Assembly: GCF_003589595.1 (NCBI RefSeq) | Contig: NW_020654810.1 | Coordinates: forward strand, 17,200,594 to 17,264,593 | Length of the DNA stretch: 64,000 nt | Direction: 5' to 3' | Origin: Hyposmocoma kahamanoa | Lineage: Eukaryota > Arthropoda > Insecta > Lepidoptera > Cosmopterigidae | Shown here: positions 1 to 11,744 of the stretch, piece after piece | Numbering within the stretch: position 1 is the stretch's first letter | Layout: every line of letters starts with the position of its first letter | Program-made: the position numbers and the translations under genes | Notes under the pieces: model-generated | What the model saw: the letters and a program-made list of their open reading frames with translations, nothing else | Told to the model about the DNA's origin: nothing | The model's database searches: none

Positions 1-582
1 GGACGTTGATTAGTCTTGTTTATCAAAAAATCTTACCTAATAGTCTCTTAGTGCTTGATATATCTACAGCACACTACTACATCATATCAGGCATAACATG
101 AATAAGCTCATTGGTGTTTATAGGTCAAAAATTCTTTATATGTCCTCACGTTTTTTACTATCGGAAAGACTATCGCAATAATCCCTGGATCTCTAAGTCG
201 CTACCTAGAACACTTACCGGAAGATAGGATGGGTTTCAGGAACTACATCTACTTATTAAAACTTGCAGCAAAAAAACTGCCAACGCCTATAAAATATATG
301 CAGACGACTGACAAGGCGAAGGGTGATGGGTGGCGGCAGGGCAGGCGGCTAGATGGACCCCCTTTATCGACCCGTTTCTGCCCCAACGGCATTTCTAACA
401 GCGAATCTGACATTTTGTACTTTATATGCAATGGTTTGAGTTTCATTACAGATTGTCTAAGAGAACGTTAACACATGCGTTGTTACGCGTTGCGGCATCT
501 TTGTAATAAAACAAAGGGTTGTGATGTTGTAGTTTCAATCAAGGAAATGTTTGTTATTATACTGTAAAAGAAGTGTACTTAG
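1..582. other. Anonymous AT-rich sequence
   Basis: I recognise no gene here. A GC-richer patch at about 300-400 is open in one frame on each strand (plus 229-471, minus 249-446), but neither translation resembles a family I know and there is no splice-bounded exon. It may be the edge of a decayed repeat. Confidence 0.5.
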
Positions 583-702
583 GAAATGAAACTATTTTTC
601 TCGTATATATTTCATCTAAATCGCGTACCTACATAATTTTTTTTTCAACCAAACCAACGTTTCGTGCCCTTTACAGGTTCTGTGGTCACGACTGACTCAA
701 GA
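583..702 (+). repeat. PLE-B terminal repeat fragment
   Basis: This is a diverged copy of a repeat seen about ten times in the window. Its hallmarks are GAAATGAAACTATTTTTC, a poly-T run, AAACCAACGTTTCG and CCCTTTACAGG, followed by a GGTCACG core. Because other copies flank a Penelope-type GIY-YIG fragment at 30.3 kb, I read it as the terminal repeat of a Penelope-like element. No coding part is attached here. Confidence 0.6.
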
Positions 703-1483
703 CATGAAAAACAATTATAAACGAATTAGATTATTTTTATGATAGTGACGGAACGAACAAGCCATGTGTTTTGTGTTTCTTCGAGAACCTTCTTCAAGAA
801 CTCGCAACGGTTTTTAAATGTATTGTGACTCTAACTATAATACGACCCTTTGCGTCCATGGATTAGTTTGCTTCACGAAGCATTACAGTTAATAAATATT
901 TAAGCTTTAGCGTATCTTCCCGAGGGTATCATTTACTTAAGGTTGAAGAAAAATACCGTGAGGCAACCACATGTCAATAAAACCTTTTCGAACTGCGTCT
1001 TCGACATTACTGTCACTTTTCATCGGATGAGATGGATGCCAAAAGCGCACTTATAAATAAATTAAACCCTCTTCTAAGAAGAGACCAATAGTCAGCGGTA
1101 GATCGATATATAGTTTTAAACGTAGCGTGATTAATGACATGACAATTTTTTAATCATTAGTTCCTGGTACATTCATCTTACTTATATTAATATAATCTTC
1201 AATGATTATCATTATGCCCTTCAATTCCGACTCCTATAACTGTCGAAGAATGACCAATGGATTCAAGCGCATAATGTATGTTTGCCAATGATAATTTATT
1301 TATTGAACTGCCGTACATCCCACACGAACCCTCCCCAACCCTCACTTCAATTTAGGAGGGTAACAGAAATACAACACACCATAAACACTGTTTTGACAAC
1401 TGACGATCGCGTTTTGTTATTACTGCCAGATATTGTGTTTGCAATTTATAATCTATTGTTTGTCTTGTATTGTTACATTACAG
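703..1483. other. Non-coding stretch with a family A scrap
   Basis: No gene is seen. About 744-790 matches the start of repeat family A (GTGACGGAACGAACAAG). The rest is AT-rich unique-looking sequence. Confidence 0.45.
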
Positions 1484-1604
1484 TGTTGGCTAATTATATT
1501 TTTCTCAAACATGTTCGGGAATGTTGGCATTACTTTCAAATAACGAACACGGAAAGATTGTCATGTATGGACCGTGCGACTTATTCTCGGCCAAGGCCTG
1601 CAAA
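1484..1604 (+). CDS. Possible internal exon, unknown product
   Basis: A pyrimidine-rich tract ending in CAG at 1481-1483 and a consensus donor AAA|GTAAGT at 1604/1605 bracket 121 bases with higher GC than their surroundings. The frame ending ...RPRPAK stays open across the block. A second frame opens with ATG at 1521 and ends ...SAKACK at the donor. I recognise neither peptide and no neighbouring exon was found. The evidence is splice signals and composition only; it could equally be chance or an old repeat. Confidence 0.18.
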
Positions 1605-2105
1605 GTAAGTATGAAAATCCATTACTGTCCAGTTCAGTTCTCTAAATTTTTAAATCTACTTACTAATAATGAAGTAAGTGAACAGGCAAAAGAAAAACTC
1701 ATACAGTCAACTGGCAAGTGTTCATAATTGCCAGTTCTTAAATGATTTAAAAATACCTACCGGTGCCGCTTAGTTAAAAAAAATGGCGGTTACGTTTAAA
1801 GTGTTTTGGTATTCTTTGTTTTTTCGTCTTTTTTGTACTTAGTTATTTTATGAAAGTGAGTGCTAGTGAGCGATAACGAAAATTCAGTAACAGATACACA
1901 TTCAAACACATCATCAGAAGTTCAGTAGACTACTATTATTAATGTGCCTAGAAAAACAATATCATTTTCTTTTAGCAATTATCCTAACACGTCAAATATT
2001 ACTTTTAATATTAAGTCATATTTTTTTAACTTTTCCTATTATACATCTTCCTCTCTTTAGTCTTTTATTATTTCCTCACATTGTTTTGAGAAAAATTCTA
2101 TTCAT
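1605..2105. other. AT-rich sequence, no feature recognised
   Basis: Low-complexity T-rich runs around 1950-2100 produce short open frames without family resemblance. Confidence 0.5.
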
Positions 2106-2210
2106 GCCTCGGCTGGAACAGGGATTGCTTGACTCGTATTAATATAAAGCCTCGCTGGCGCTCGTCCTTGTAACTCATACTCGTCTAGCAATCCCTTACT
2201 TCCCGGCCTC
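2106..2210. repeat. Small fold-back repeat
   Basis: Two imperfect arms of about 33-38 bases face each other (about 2106-2138 and 2173-2210). Each contains the matching core AGGGATTGCT or its complement next to a CTCGTAT box. The block between is GC-richer than its flanks. This is the shape of a very small MITE. No target duplication was identified. Confidence 0.55.
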
Positions 2211-3937
2211 TGCAATAATGTACTATTGTTAATCAGTTCTTATCGTGTCGACGTTTATTTTATTTTATTACTAAGTATGTTAACATTGAATAGTATGTTG
2301 CTACCTTTAATGCACTTTCCGTGGCCGAGTGGAAATTTTCCTGGGTACTAGGAGCACACAAGTGCTGTTGCTGAGACGCCGCAGTCACATCTGGTTAGAC
2401 TATCATCCTTGAACCCCACATTTATACATCTCATCTCTGCAGTGACATGGTCACTGCAAATTGCAACCTGTTGGTTACTCTTGAGGAATAATGAAACCAA
2501 CTGGCAGTGCACACTTGTGGCCCGAGAACAAAAAAGTTGCGAGAAGGGACACTCTCCGCCCCTCCTAGCTTTAGATACCGCACCACGCCCCGCACATCGA
2601 CGGTCACATTGACTGAACGACAACAAGGCTGTCGGCGAGCCGTGATATGTGAATATAGTTTTCATTTATTCATTACGAAACTTATACGTTAACATGTAAC
2701 ATAATTGTACGTTACTATTTCTAATGGTCGTGATTTGTGCTGTGTACGGCTGTTTATAATCATCTAAACGGGATAAAGAGGAGTTCTTTAATTTTCTGAA
2801 AGATGAAACGAAGTAAGTAAAAAAAACTTATGTCTGAGACTTATTCAGTTATTGTTTTCTATAGTGCAGAGTGATATATAACACAGATTTATTAAATCAA
2901 TATAATAAGACGCCATAAGACAAAGGATCTCGAATTTTCAATTTCTATCGCCGATAAATATTATGTAGTAATATTTACTACCTAATTATTAAATTAATTA
3001 TTAACTAAGTAATAATAAACTTGGACACACAATTTCAAATACTTACCTTATTTAAAGGTACCTGTCCAAAATATAACGTTTTAAGTGCTTTTCATATATT
3101 TTTAAAATAACTCTTCAATATTATTCAAGTTAGTGAATTAATGAAAAATATGATATCGATATAAATACGTAATGAACAAGTGTAATTATTAGGATTCTAT
3201 TAATAGAATTATAGATAACATTATTCGCGTTAGAATTTTCGCTATGTTGCCGCTCTGACCAAGTAACGTAATAGTACGAGAAAGTGATGGGTAACCCTGC
3301 CACTTCACGCACACATTTGCGCGTGTGCAGATAGTGCCTTGATGTATGTAGTATTAGTAGGTAAATAACTTTCGACCGTTGATATGGAGTGTCCGGGAGG
3401 TGCTTGTGGCCTTTGTCATGCGGAGGAAACTGTGACGCTTTTGAGGTAAACTCGGAAGATTTGGTGTGATTCAGTAAAAATACTGATTCGTTACAATTGT
3501 CAGGATATGCACTCGTATATTCTGTATTAACCTATAACAGAGCTCCACTGACGAGCACAAGTCTTCTCTGAGAATAACGTTTACACCAAAGCCTCTCCGC
3601 TACGCGAGCATAATCCTGGTCTAATGTATTCGCGCTAAATTTTACAAATTTTCTCCACTGTGTAGTTTCACAATTCTACAGTTTAGTCCGTTACGGGCGC
3701 TATTCACGTTTTCGTTTGTGGCGAATTACAGAACAATGTACGGAGCCAATTAATAGGCCATACATCATTTGTAACCCTTCATTAATTGTCATTCTGGGAT
3801 ATGTCACGTAAGCAACTCTTAGCTTTACGCGATCGTTTAAAAAGCATACCTACGTTAAGGAAAAAAATGTGTAATGAAAGCAGAGAAGTAGGAGAAAACA
3901 ATCAATTACCTAATAAATTTTTTCACGGCGTTCATGA
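2211..3937. other. Anonymous stretch with a GC-rich patch
   Basis: No gene is recognised. A GC-rich island at about 2340-2660 is open on both strands (minus 2348-2665, 105 codons), but the translations look like antisense shadows without a domain. The remaining sequence is AT-rich. Confidence 0.45.
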
Positions 3938-4012
3938 TTGGCATGGGACCGGTAAAGGGCCCGAAGTATTGGCTTGTGTGAAAAACAAATACCTACATGC
4001 AATTTAGATCCG
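3938..4012 (-). repeat. PLE-B terminal repeat fragment
   Basis: The sequence GGTAAAGGGCCCGAAG, then TTGG, then GAAAAACAAATACC and a GATTTAGATCCGA-like tail (here AATTTAGATCCGA) matches the PLE-B repeat in reverse orientation. Confidence 0.6.
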
Positions 4013-4425
4013 ACAGTGAGTAAAAATCCCGAAAACAATTTATTTTATTGAAATCTTAATATTTACAACAAAATAAAAGAAAAAGCGAATTATAATCATG
4101 TCAACTGCAAACAGGTTAATTCCCGTCTTCCTCGCCAGCAGCTTGAAGCGGTTGGATTTCTGTGGCGTGTCGCTTCCAGCACAAATGCAGAAGGCGAAGG
4201 CGAACCTGAGTCTCTGACTGTGCCATTGCCGAGGAATACCGCAATATAGATGTATGGATGCATAAGCAGGTCCCAGAAAGAACTTTACAATTAGAGAACG
4301 TTAGAACTTGGACGGCAAAACATTGACCATCGAATAACACTCGTCAATACAAAAAACAGCCGTTCCTATCCTCAGAGCAGGTGTGAAATATCCTTTGATG
4401 ACATCAACATAATGTAGGAGTATAA
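4013..4425. other. Unassigned stretch, GC-rich patch
   Basis: A patch at 4120-4250 has higher GC and is open on the minus strand to 4340 (74 codons). The peptide has no motif I recognise and no splice context. It may be a decayed transposon fragment. Confidence 0.35.
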
Positions 4426-4650
4426 CTGCCTCCGTGGCCGAACGGTTACCATGCCGGACTGCCACGCAGAGGTCCCAGGTTCGATTCCCGGGCCGGGAGA
4501 AATGTTTGTATGGCCTACATTTATTTCTCTCGTGAGTTTGGGTGTAATTTGTGGTTGTCTATATGTGTGTCCATGGCACCCGCGACACAGGGTTTCCCTA
4601 GTGCGGGGCTATGTTGAGTGTGTGCGTTATTTATTTATTTATTTATTATA
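4426..4650 (+). mobile_element. SINE-1, tRNA-derived SINE
   Basis: The head contains a pol III A box TGGCCGAACGG (4435-4445) and B box GGTTCGATTCC (4478-4488) at tRNA-like spacing. A conserved body follows (GTATGGCC, GTGTCCATGGCACC) and it ends in a (TTTA)n tail near 4625-4650. The head looks derived from a tRNA, but no tRNA 3' acceptor half follows. Other copies lie near 9994, 39655 and 54241. Confidence 0.85.
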
Positions 4651-5354
4651 TCGTATATGGAGAAAGCGAATCTGGATTCAGGCCATAGCAAACTTTTTTT
4701 TATGATACCAAACGCCGGGACGAACCAGTCGAACCTGATAGAAAGCGACACGTACAAAAACTACCGTTTGGCAATAAAAAATAAGTACAAGTCAAAATGT
4801 GACTTATCGCTTTTTGTTCCCTCGCTTCTAACTGTGGAAAAGTTGATTTCATGCAGAAGAATAGCGTGCAATCAGTAAAAAGAAATTGACCATGAAGGGA
4901 CTTATTCCGTTTTTGCGGTTGGTCTGTTTTATCACCATAATGACCCGATAAATAACTAACTAGCTATCACAACGAATAAAAGTACTGTAGTTCAACTAAC
5001 CGATCGAGACAACTTCTTTGTATATTACTATACACATAAGGTTTATTTTTAAGCCGTTCTTTCCGTATTTCATTTGAAGATAGAAGTGAAATCTTCCATA
5101 AATTTTCTGGACTATTTCTTTTGTGTACCATTTCATATTTCCATTTACACGATTCAAGAGACAAGAAATGAAATTTAAAAAATCCCGTATACCTACCTTC
5201 GATTATCTCCGATCATGTGTAGCAACTAACACGTTGCGAAATATTTAACTGTAGGTAGTTATTGAACAGTATTTTATATTCCAGCATTTACAGCGTTCCT
5301 TCTGTATCGCTTTACCTTCTTCAAACTTCCACCCGTTGCCACTGTTACTTTTTT
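4651..5354. other. AT-rich sequence, no feature recognised
   Basis: Short open frames on both strands (for example 4618-4878 and 4967-5164) have no recognisable domain. Confidence 0.5.
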
Positions 5355-5814
5355 TATGACACCAATTAGTGATGAGACGAATAAGGCACTGCCACTGCGC
5401 CTGTCACTCTGAGTCATAAGTTGACAAGTCCCATGTGCCTGTAATTTCACCAGCATATCACCGGTGCGATAAGACAAACACTGTTTGGTGGCAGGAATAG
5501 GTAAGGTGGCAGTATACTTCCCTGGACGAACTCTTTCACAAGGAGCTCTACTGTTATTTTTTTATAATATCTAGTGACGGAACGAAAAAGTGGTGCGCCT
5601 GGTGATAAGCTACACGACTGTCCTTTACAGTTGCAATGCCACCTCAGAGCTTTATCTCGCAATGATCTGACTGACACTACAAATGTGACATAAGTACCTT
5701 ATCCTTCAAAACCCGGAACGAGTAATTCTAACATTACTGCTTGGCAGCAGAAATAGGTAAGGTGGCAGTACTTCCCTGGACGAACTCTTTCTTAGGGAGT
5801 TCTACTGCTACTAA
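5355..5814 (+). repeat. Family A repeat, two tandem copies
   Basis: Two head-to-tail partial copies lie at about 5355-5552 and 5566-5814. Family A runs from GTGACGGGACGAAC through CTGAGACATAAGTTGACAAG, AGAAATAGGTAAGGTGGCAG and CTTCCCTGGACGAACTC to GAGCTCTACTGCTGCTA, roughly 280-300 bases. It has no clear terminal inverted repeat, poly-A or pol III boxes, so its class is unknown. It is the commonest repeat in this window. Confidence 0.8.
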
Positions 5815-8794
5815 ATTTAATTATAATTATTAAAAGTGCTTACACATATTTGTTATACTAAATTACCTGGTATATGAGGAAAAATTATCCAATTCAAAGT
5901 TTTAAATGAGATTGAGAAGCATCATTTATTTTATACAGGCCGCTATTTACTAACTACCGTCATGACGGTCGCAACGGCCTCAACGGGGCGCGGACCGATT
6001 TTGTTATAACTCAATTTTTCCAAAAAGTATTTATTCAAACATCGGTCTGTTTTCTTAAACGTGTTCTCAGATAAATGCTTGAAAATGTATAATTATATTT
6101 TCATAGAAATATGCTATAATGTTAATATTGTAAGCGATCGTTTACTAAAGTCATTTAGGCCTAGAAGTGCGCGCCTTTGCAGCGCGTTTGATGGTAGCCG
6201 GTAGCGTGCGTTTTTGAAGCATTTATTTAAAGTTATTTTAAATGGGATTCATTGTGTTAACTGACTCGTTCATCCTATCTTTTGTCGTAATAAAATACTA
6301 TAAGTATAGTGTATATTAACAATAGTATTTTAAGTAAAATCGAGTTTTTTTTTATATATATAATAAGTCGAAATTTTTTTGCTTCGGGTTGTAATTTACA
6401 ATAATCACAATAAACCACCTATTATGTCATATATTATGTTACTTTATTAATATTTAGCAATAATAGGTATTCATTAGATTTATGAATTAATGAAGTAATT
6501 AAATAATACAGTAAATCTGTTCTTTGAAAAAAAAAATACTGTCCAGATCATTATTGCATTTTTTTGTTCATTTATCATAGTCATGTTTATAATTCAGTTG
6601 TATTGTTTGTGATTTTACAATCAGCGGAGTAAATTAGTATGTAGATAAGTTTTTAAAGCAACGTATTGTAGCTATGCGGCGGATAAAGAACAACTTTGTA
6701 TGATTAATTTAGGACTGATAAAATTTCATTGTTGTTGCACACGAAATACTACTAACTACTACGAACTATTTCGTGTTTCTATTGGTTTAACAAGGAACTA
6801 TGTGATTATTATTTGTACGATAAGAAAATGGGGAAAAATAACGCGGGATAAAGAATTATTATAGAGTGGAAAAGGCTATCCTAATACAGTCATTTTAGAA
6901 GAAAGGATCACGGAAATGGAAGATACTAATACTTATATACACATCTATAATATTTTTATTGGTAAACTCACTCGTTGTAGTCATAAGTATATATGTATAA
7001 TACGCCCCAGACTGGGATGGTTTGAATCCTCTTGGCGCCATGTACGGACAACGGCACATCAGACTACACATTTTTGTTCGAAAATAGCCTCCATTGCAAC
7101 GGAACAAAATACGTCAATGTGTAGCTTGATGTGCTGGCGTGTGTACTATCAGCAAAATTGACGCGTTACCTCCGTAAGGGTTCGTTTTGCGTGAAGGGTT
7201 TGCGGTAATTAGCGGCCACCATCAGTTTGCTTTTTTTCAAAAACAAAAGGTTTTCTTTAAAAAAGGGTAACCAAAACAAGAAACGGCAACAATCTCAGCT
7301 TGAATACAAAACTGTTTAGCACTGGGCCTTCCCAGTGCTCAACTTCTACTGTTCAACTTTATTTATGGTACTTATGACCTGAATTTCTAAACATTCACAA
7401 ATGTACGTAACATTTTTAAATGTTTCATACCTCTCTGTAATGGTGAAAGAAAATATCGTGATAAAACTTCATTTTGAAGACGGTAAGAAGACCCGGGCTC
7501 AGCTATGGAGCGTATGATGGTTGAAGATTTCAATAATAGTACCCACCATACATTACATTAGGGTCGCCACAAGACAAGCACAGCTTAGTGTGAGGCCAAC
7601 TGTACATAATTATAACATTGTATTTGTAACAATGTTTTCAGGCATAGCATCACGATTGCAACACGTGTAAAAGTTAAAACACATCGTTGCCTTACAAGAG
7701 TTACAAACAAATTAAGCCACCATTTCAATTAAAATGACATTAATATAAAATATTTTAAATTATGTTTCAATTTCAGTAACAAAAACAAAAAAAAGATTAA
7801 ACCCCAAAAAATTAATTAATATCATTATGAACTTTAAAAAAACGTAACGTTACTATTTTCAAGCTATTTCCATTACAATAAAAGTCTTAAAATTTTTCAA
7901 AAGTAGAATCTTCCACTTGGTGTGTTTCATTCATGGAATAAGTTTCACTTGTCAACCAAGGAATTATTGTATTTCTAGACATTTCTGTATTGTAATAGCA
8001 AATAAAAATAGTCCTATTATATTACATAATATATTTAAATACTTAAAATTTTACATGACAAGCTGTATCGTAGATCGAAAGAGTCTGTGGAATATACAGC
8101 ACTGGTTTAGGTCATCACTACGTGTTATCAATATCATTAACATCTACACGAAGTTTGGTTTTCTTATTACAAAACATACCTATTCGATTTTCTTTTCTTT
8201 TTTCTCTATTATTAAAAACGAAATGCGTTTGTTATCTTATCGCGTACACGATAAGGAACGTGGTTCTAATTTATTTTAACAATAGAAGCGAATTAACGTT
8301 TATGATTACATTTTCAATTTTGCATCGATCACAACACAATGCAATTTTCATTCGCATGTTGATTCAATTAACTGGTTTTCTTTGGTATACTTACGTAATG
8401 AGTATTTATTACGTATCAGAGAAAATAATTCTTGAGCGTAGGGACAAATCTAGATACGTATTTTTTTAATATTTCCTTCGTTCATGAATATTTTCTTTTT
8501 CTGTATACTTAGTAAAGTATGTATTTTTTCTTTCTCCAATTTATCTTTATTAAGATACGAACTTACGCAAGCGAAATTTACGCGGTTAATAAATTGACGA
8601 GTTGCTTGTTAGCTGCGTAATTTTTGCTTAGATTTGTCGATTCGCTTAGGCGTACGTCTACTACTAGAAAAGAGTATTCTTTTCTTTGGTAAAATTAGGC
8701 ACAAAAGACCCCTTAGTTTTATTTTTCTGCATTGTTCAATTGACTTATTTAGCTTGGGTTTGAAAAATAAGTGACAAATTAACGCGGCATTTTT
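5815..8794. other. Gene-free AT-rich stretch
   Basis: No gene is recognised in almost 3 kb. Two small hairpins occur: an imperfect one at about 7048-7135 with TACACAT cores facing each other, and GCACTGGG...CCCAGTGC at about 7318-7337. Open frames at 7917-8469 are AT-driven. Confidence 0.5.
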
Positions 8795-9030
8795 TTTTTA
8801 TATGAAGTGACGGGACGAACTAGGCATGTGGGCTTGATGGTAAGACACGCCTGTCCATAACAGTTGCAATGCCACTCAGAGCTTTAATTCGCAAAAATCT
8901 GAGGAGCATTGCCACTGCGCCCGTCACCCTGAGACATAAGCTGACAAGTCCCATGTTGGAGGCTGAAATAGGTAAGGTGGCAGTACTTCCCTGGACGAAC
9001 TCTTTCACAACGAGCTCTACTGCTGCTAAA
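8795..9030 (+). repeat. Family A repeat
   Basis: It begins near GTGACGGGACGAAC and ends GAGCTCTACTGCTGCTAAA. It lacks part of the middle (the CAGTAATG/ACATTACTG segment). The 148-codon minus-strand frame over it (8820-9266) is a by-product of the repeat, since similar peptides arise from other copies. Confidence 0.8.
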
Positions 9031-9389
9031 TAGTAATATTTATAAGTAACAATACGTATAAATATTGCTTGCTGTTTAGTAACATAATTTCCGCTTAGGC
9101 CTTTGCCAATACATGGATTGAAGTAAGTATAGGTTATGAATATAAGTAAAGATAAGATAGTATACGTACTTGATGTATTGTATGTAAGACATATATATGA
9201 CGAATTCTCAATTTCTGTTCGCATGTTCTTCTCCGAGTACTGAATGTCATATTGTAGGACATACAATAAACAAGTACGTTAAGAAATCTTAAGACTAACA
9301 TTATACTTACCCCAAAGTGGAGCGGAGAAGAATGAAGAAGTCGTCAAAATTTTTTCGTACTTTTGACTGAATGTCGGGACAGAGATGTT
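9031..9389. other. Non-coding AT-rich sequence
   Basis: Nothing is recognised here. Confidence 0.5.
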
Positions 9390-9671
9390 CAAATCATCAT
9401 CAACCCATTTTGTATGGCCCACTACTGGGCACGGGTTTCCTCTCAGGCGAGGGTTTTTAGGCCATAGTCGGCAACGCTGGCCCCATGAGGGTTGGGAACT
9501 TTCACGTTTTCCGAGGGTTCTGAACCTTCTTTGACGTGCAGGTTTCCTCGCGATGTTTTCCTTCACCGAAAAACTCATGGTACATTTCAAATTAAATTTC
9601 AGTGTAAGCCCAGATTCGAACCCACGGCCTCTGCTTGAGAGGCGGTAGGTCAAATCATTGAGCCACCCCGG
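9390..9671 (-). mobile_element. SINE-2, tRNA-derived SINE, minus strand
   Basis: Read on the minus strand it starts with a tRNA-like head (AGCCTC-type A box region and a B box GGGTTCGAATC). It continues through TTTCGGTGAAGGAAAACATCG and GACGTGCAGG-type motifs to a CCCAGTAGTGGG-like end. It matches the copies at 56341 and 26835 along its length. Confidence 0.8.
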
Positions 9672-9993
9672 TTTTTTTATGGTCATATTCAAATAAAGAA
9701 ATATTATTGATACACGGAAGACACTTCTTATTCGCTATTTTTCTGTAGATAGTGGAACTTGAATACACAGTAAACAGTCCCAGACGAAATATACTTACAC
9801 TATGGACAATACAATGTATATTAGTCCATTGTTTAAATTAAGAATTAGTTTAGCTCGAATGGGTATACCATGGACATAATTAAGTATAAATTATGACGAA
9901 AATATGTCATTTACATAGTTCTATTCAGAATTGCAAGTAATTAATTAGTTGTAAGAGACGATATGGCCAGCTGTCAGTCTATTTCAATTTCTT
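9672..9993. other. AT-rich sequence, no feature recognised
   Basis: Nothing is recognised here. Confidence 0.5.
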
Positions 9994-10165
9994 TAATAAT
10001 AATAATAATAATAATAAACGCACACACTCAACATAACCCCGCACTAGGGAATCTCTGTGTCGCGAGTGCCATAGACACACATACAGACACCACAAATTAC
10101 ATCCAAACCCACGAGAGAAATAAATGTGGGCCATACAAATATTTCTCCCGGCCCGGGAACTCACC
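9994..10165 (-). mobile_element. SINE-1 copy, head truncated
   Basis: The body of SINE-1 in reverse orientation, with a (TAA)n tail at 9994-10017 and the CCCGGGCCGGGAG motif near 10145-10160. The tRNA-like head with the A box is missing. Confidence 0.75.
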
Positions 10166-11195
10166 TACTCATTTTATTATTCAGGAGTTTTGGCCAAGTA
10201 TACATAATTATTCCATCATTAACATAATGTCCATATTGAAGATAAGTAACGGATTTATAATGTCTAACAGCAAAGTTACAAGCGTTTCCTAACGATTTAA
10301 TAAAACGATTTCATTGCGCAAACAATAACGACCCCTAAAATTAATGTCCTCAATAAACCCAACTTCGTGATTCCTTTCTAATTTATTCACTTACAAAACA
10401 AATTCGGCTCTGGCGCCCGCTTTCTCGCGGGTCACGAGTCTCACACATCCGTTCTCTTCTGAATGCACAATCGGAAATTTGCTATCTCTTTCTCTCACAT
10501 GGGTTTCATTGTATAGCTTACGCGTTTTTGCCGACGAGCGACGTTGTCAACTCGTGTGCCTATGCCGCCGTCGCTGTGACCTTGTTGACGCGGTCTACTG
10601 CCGCCACGCAATGTTTTAATACTAGGTAGGTATAATTACCGAAGATTTATGGATATATTTTTCGCCGCAAACTTGAATGCGGTAGATAAAGTAGCAAGGA
10701 CGTTTATTTGTAAATTAAATGATAATAAAACTTTTTGTTGCTATGATTCTTGGTCACGGATCACACCACCCCATACTTTCCCGGTAATGTTATGGAAAGC
10801 TACGAATAAGCCAGTAGACATGCAAGTGGTTATAAAATGTTAACAAGCGTGGCGAATATGAAAAATCTATCCATTAAGTTTTTCTATGCGTTTAAGTACT
10901 AATAAAAACAAAACAGATAGAGGTCACTCAGCCAAATATAAATAAGTAAAAAACAGTACGAGATTCTAAGAATGTAGAAGTATTCCGAGGGTAATGGTAG
11001 AGGGTAGACCAACTACATGACTGACAAAATATAACAATTGTGAGCCTAAGTAAACGAGCAGACGCGACCAAAAAGCATCAACGACGTCACTGCCGTACCT
11101 TTACTTCTTCACCTATTATTATTTGAGTTATTATTTTCAAAATTAACACCAATCTTCATCAAAATTTCAAAATTAACACAAATCATCATTATCAC
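10166..11195. other. No gene recognised; GC-rich patch
   Basis: About 10400-10610 is clearly GC-richer and CpG-rich than its flanks, which could be a promoter or 5' exon, or an old repeat. A 64-codon plus frame at 10649-10843 has no known domain. CAT/ATC triplet runs lie at about 11180-11210. Confidence 0.35.
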
Positions 11196-11350
11196 CACCA
11201 TCATCACAAGTAATTTATTATTCGACCCACTGCTGGGCACCGGTCTTGTCTAAAAAGAGGGCAAAAAAAATTCTGGTAAGAGCGTCACACATTTTCCAAA
11301 GGTTGTAAGTTGTGATCAAACCTTCTTTGACAGGCAGGTTTGATCACGAT
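11196..11350 (-). mobile_element. SINE-2 copy, disrupted by R1-like element
   Basis: The minus-strand end of SINE-2 (CCCACTGCTGGGCAC on the plus strand) runs to CAGGCAGGTTTGATCACGAT. The repeat then resumes at 12083 with GTTTTTG, matching the expected CGATGTTTTC of other copies. The R1-like retrotransposon sits in the gap. Confidence 0.75.
11337..11350. repeat. Target site duplication, left copy
   Basis: GGTTTGATCACGAT here is repeated exactly at 12069-12082 beyond the poly-A, which defines the insertion borders of the R1-like element. Confidence 0.9.
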
Positions 11351-11744
11351 CACTGTCGTACCACCTGTGCAGGTGCTGACCGGGCACGGCTGCTTCGGTC
11401 ACTACCTGCACAAGGTGGCGAGGAGGGAACCGTCCTCGTCGTGCCACGAGTGCGGCGCTGCGGATGACACCGCGCAGCACACCCTAGAGGTGTGTAGCCG
11501 GTGGGATGAGCAGCGCCGCACTCTGACGGGGACTGTAGGGCAGGACCTCTCGCTGCCGAGCGTGGTTGCCGCCATGCTCGATAGCGAGGAGTCCTGTGAG
11601 GCGGTGGCCTCCTTTTGCGCAGAGGTTATGTCGCAAAAGGAGGCCGTGGAGCGGGTGCGCGAGGATGCGGCGGACGCGCACCCTCTCCGGCGCAGACGTA
11701 CGGGGAGAAGGCGAAGGCATTTCGCTGCTCGCCTGATCCCCTAG
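11351..11744 (+). pseudogene. ORF2 C-terminus of R1-like element
   Basis: The open frame gives about 130 residues and stops at 11744. It begins in the region after the reverse transcriptase and contains a Cys/His cluster (CHECG, then H and C of AQHTLEVC, a C-x2-C...H...C arrangement) typical of the end of R1-clade ORF2. A GHGCFG...YLHK stretch precedes it and an Arg-rich tail ends it. The endonuclease and polymerase domains are absent through 5' truncation, so it is dead, although the frame itself is unbroken. Confidence 0.85.

Noticed and set aside
2348..2665. Cys-rich 105-codon minus-strand protein
   Set aside because: The Cys residues show no regular spacing, both strands are open as expected from GC-rich sequence, and no splice or start evidence exists.
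4426..4500. tRNA gene at a TGGCCGAACGG/GGTTCGATTCC pair
   Set aside because: There is no acceptor stem or complete 3' half, and the same head recurs at 54241 and 40098 with a shared SINE body. It is a SINE promoter.
7917..8469. Pair of overlapping 115-120 codon frames
   Set aside because: The composition is AT-driven (Ile, Phe, Tyr, Ser). There is no family, no splice sites and no start context.
8820..9266. 148-codon minus-strand gene
   Set aside because: Half of it is family A repeat; similar peptides come from other copies. There is no domain.
9279..9692. 137-codon minus-strand gene
   Set aside because: It is the SINE-2 sequence read through; the tRNA-like head and body are clear.
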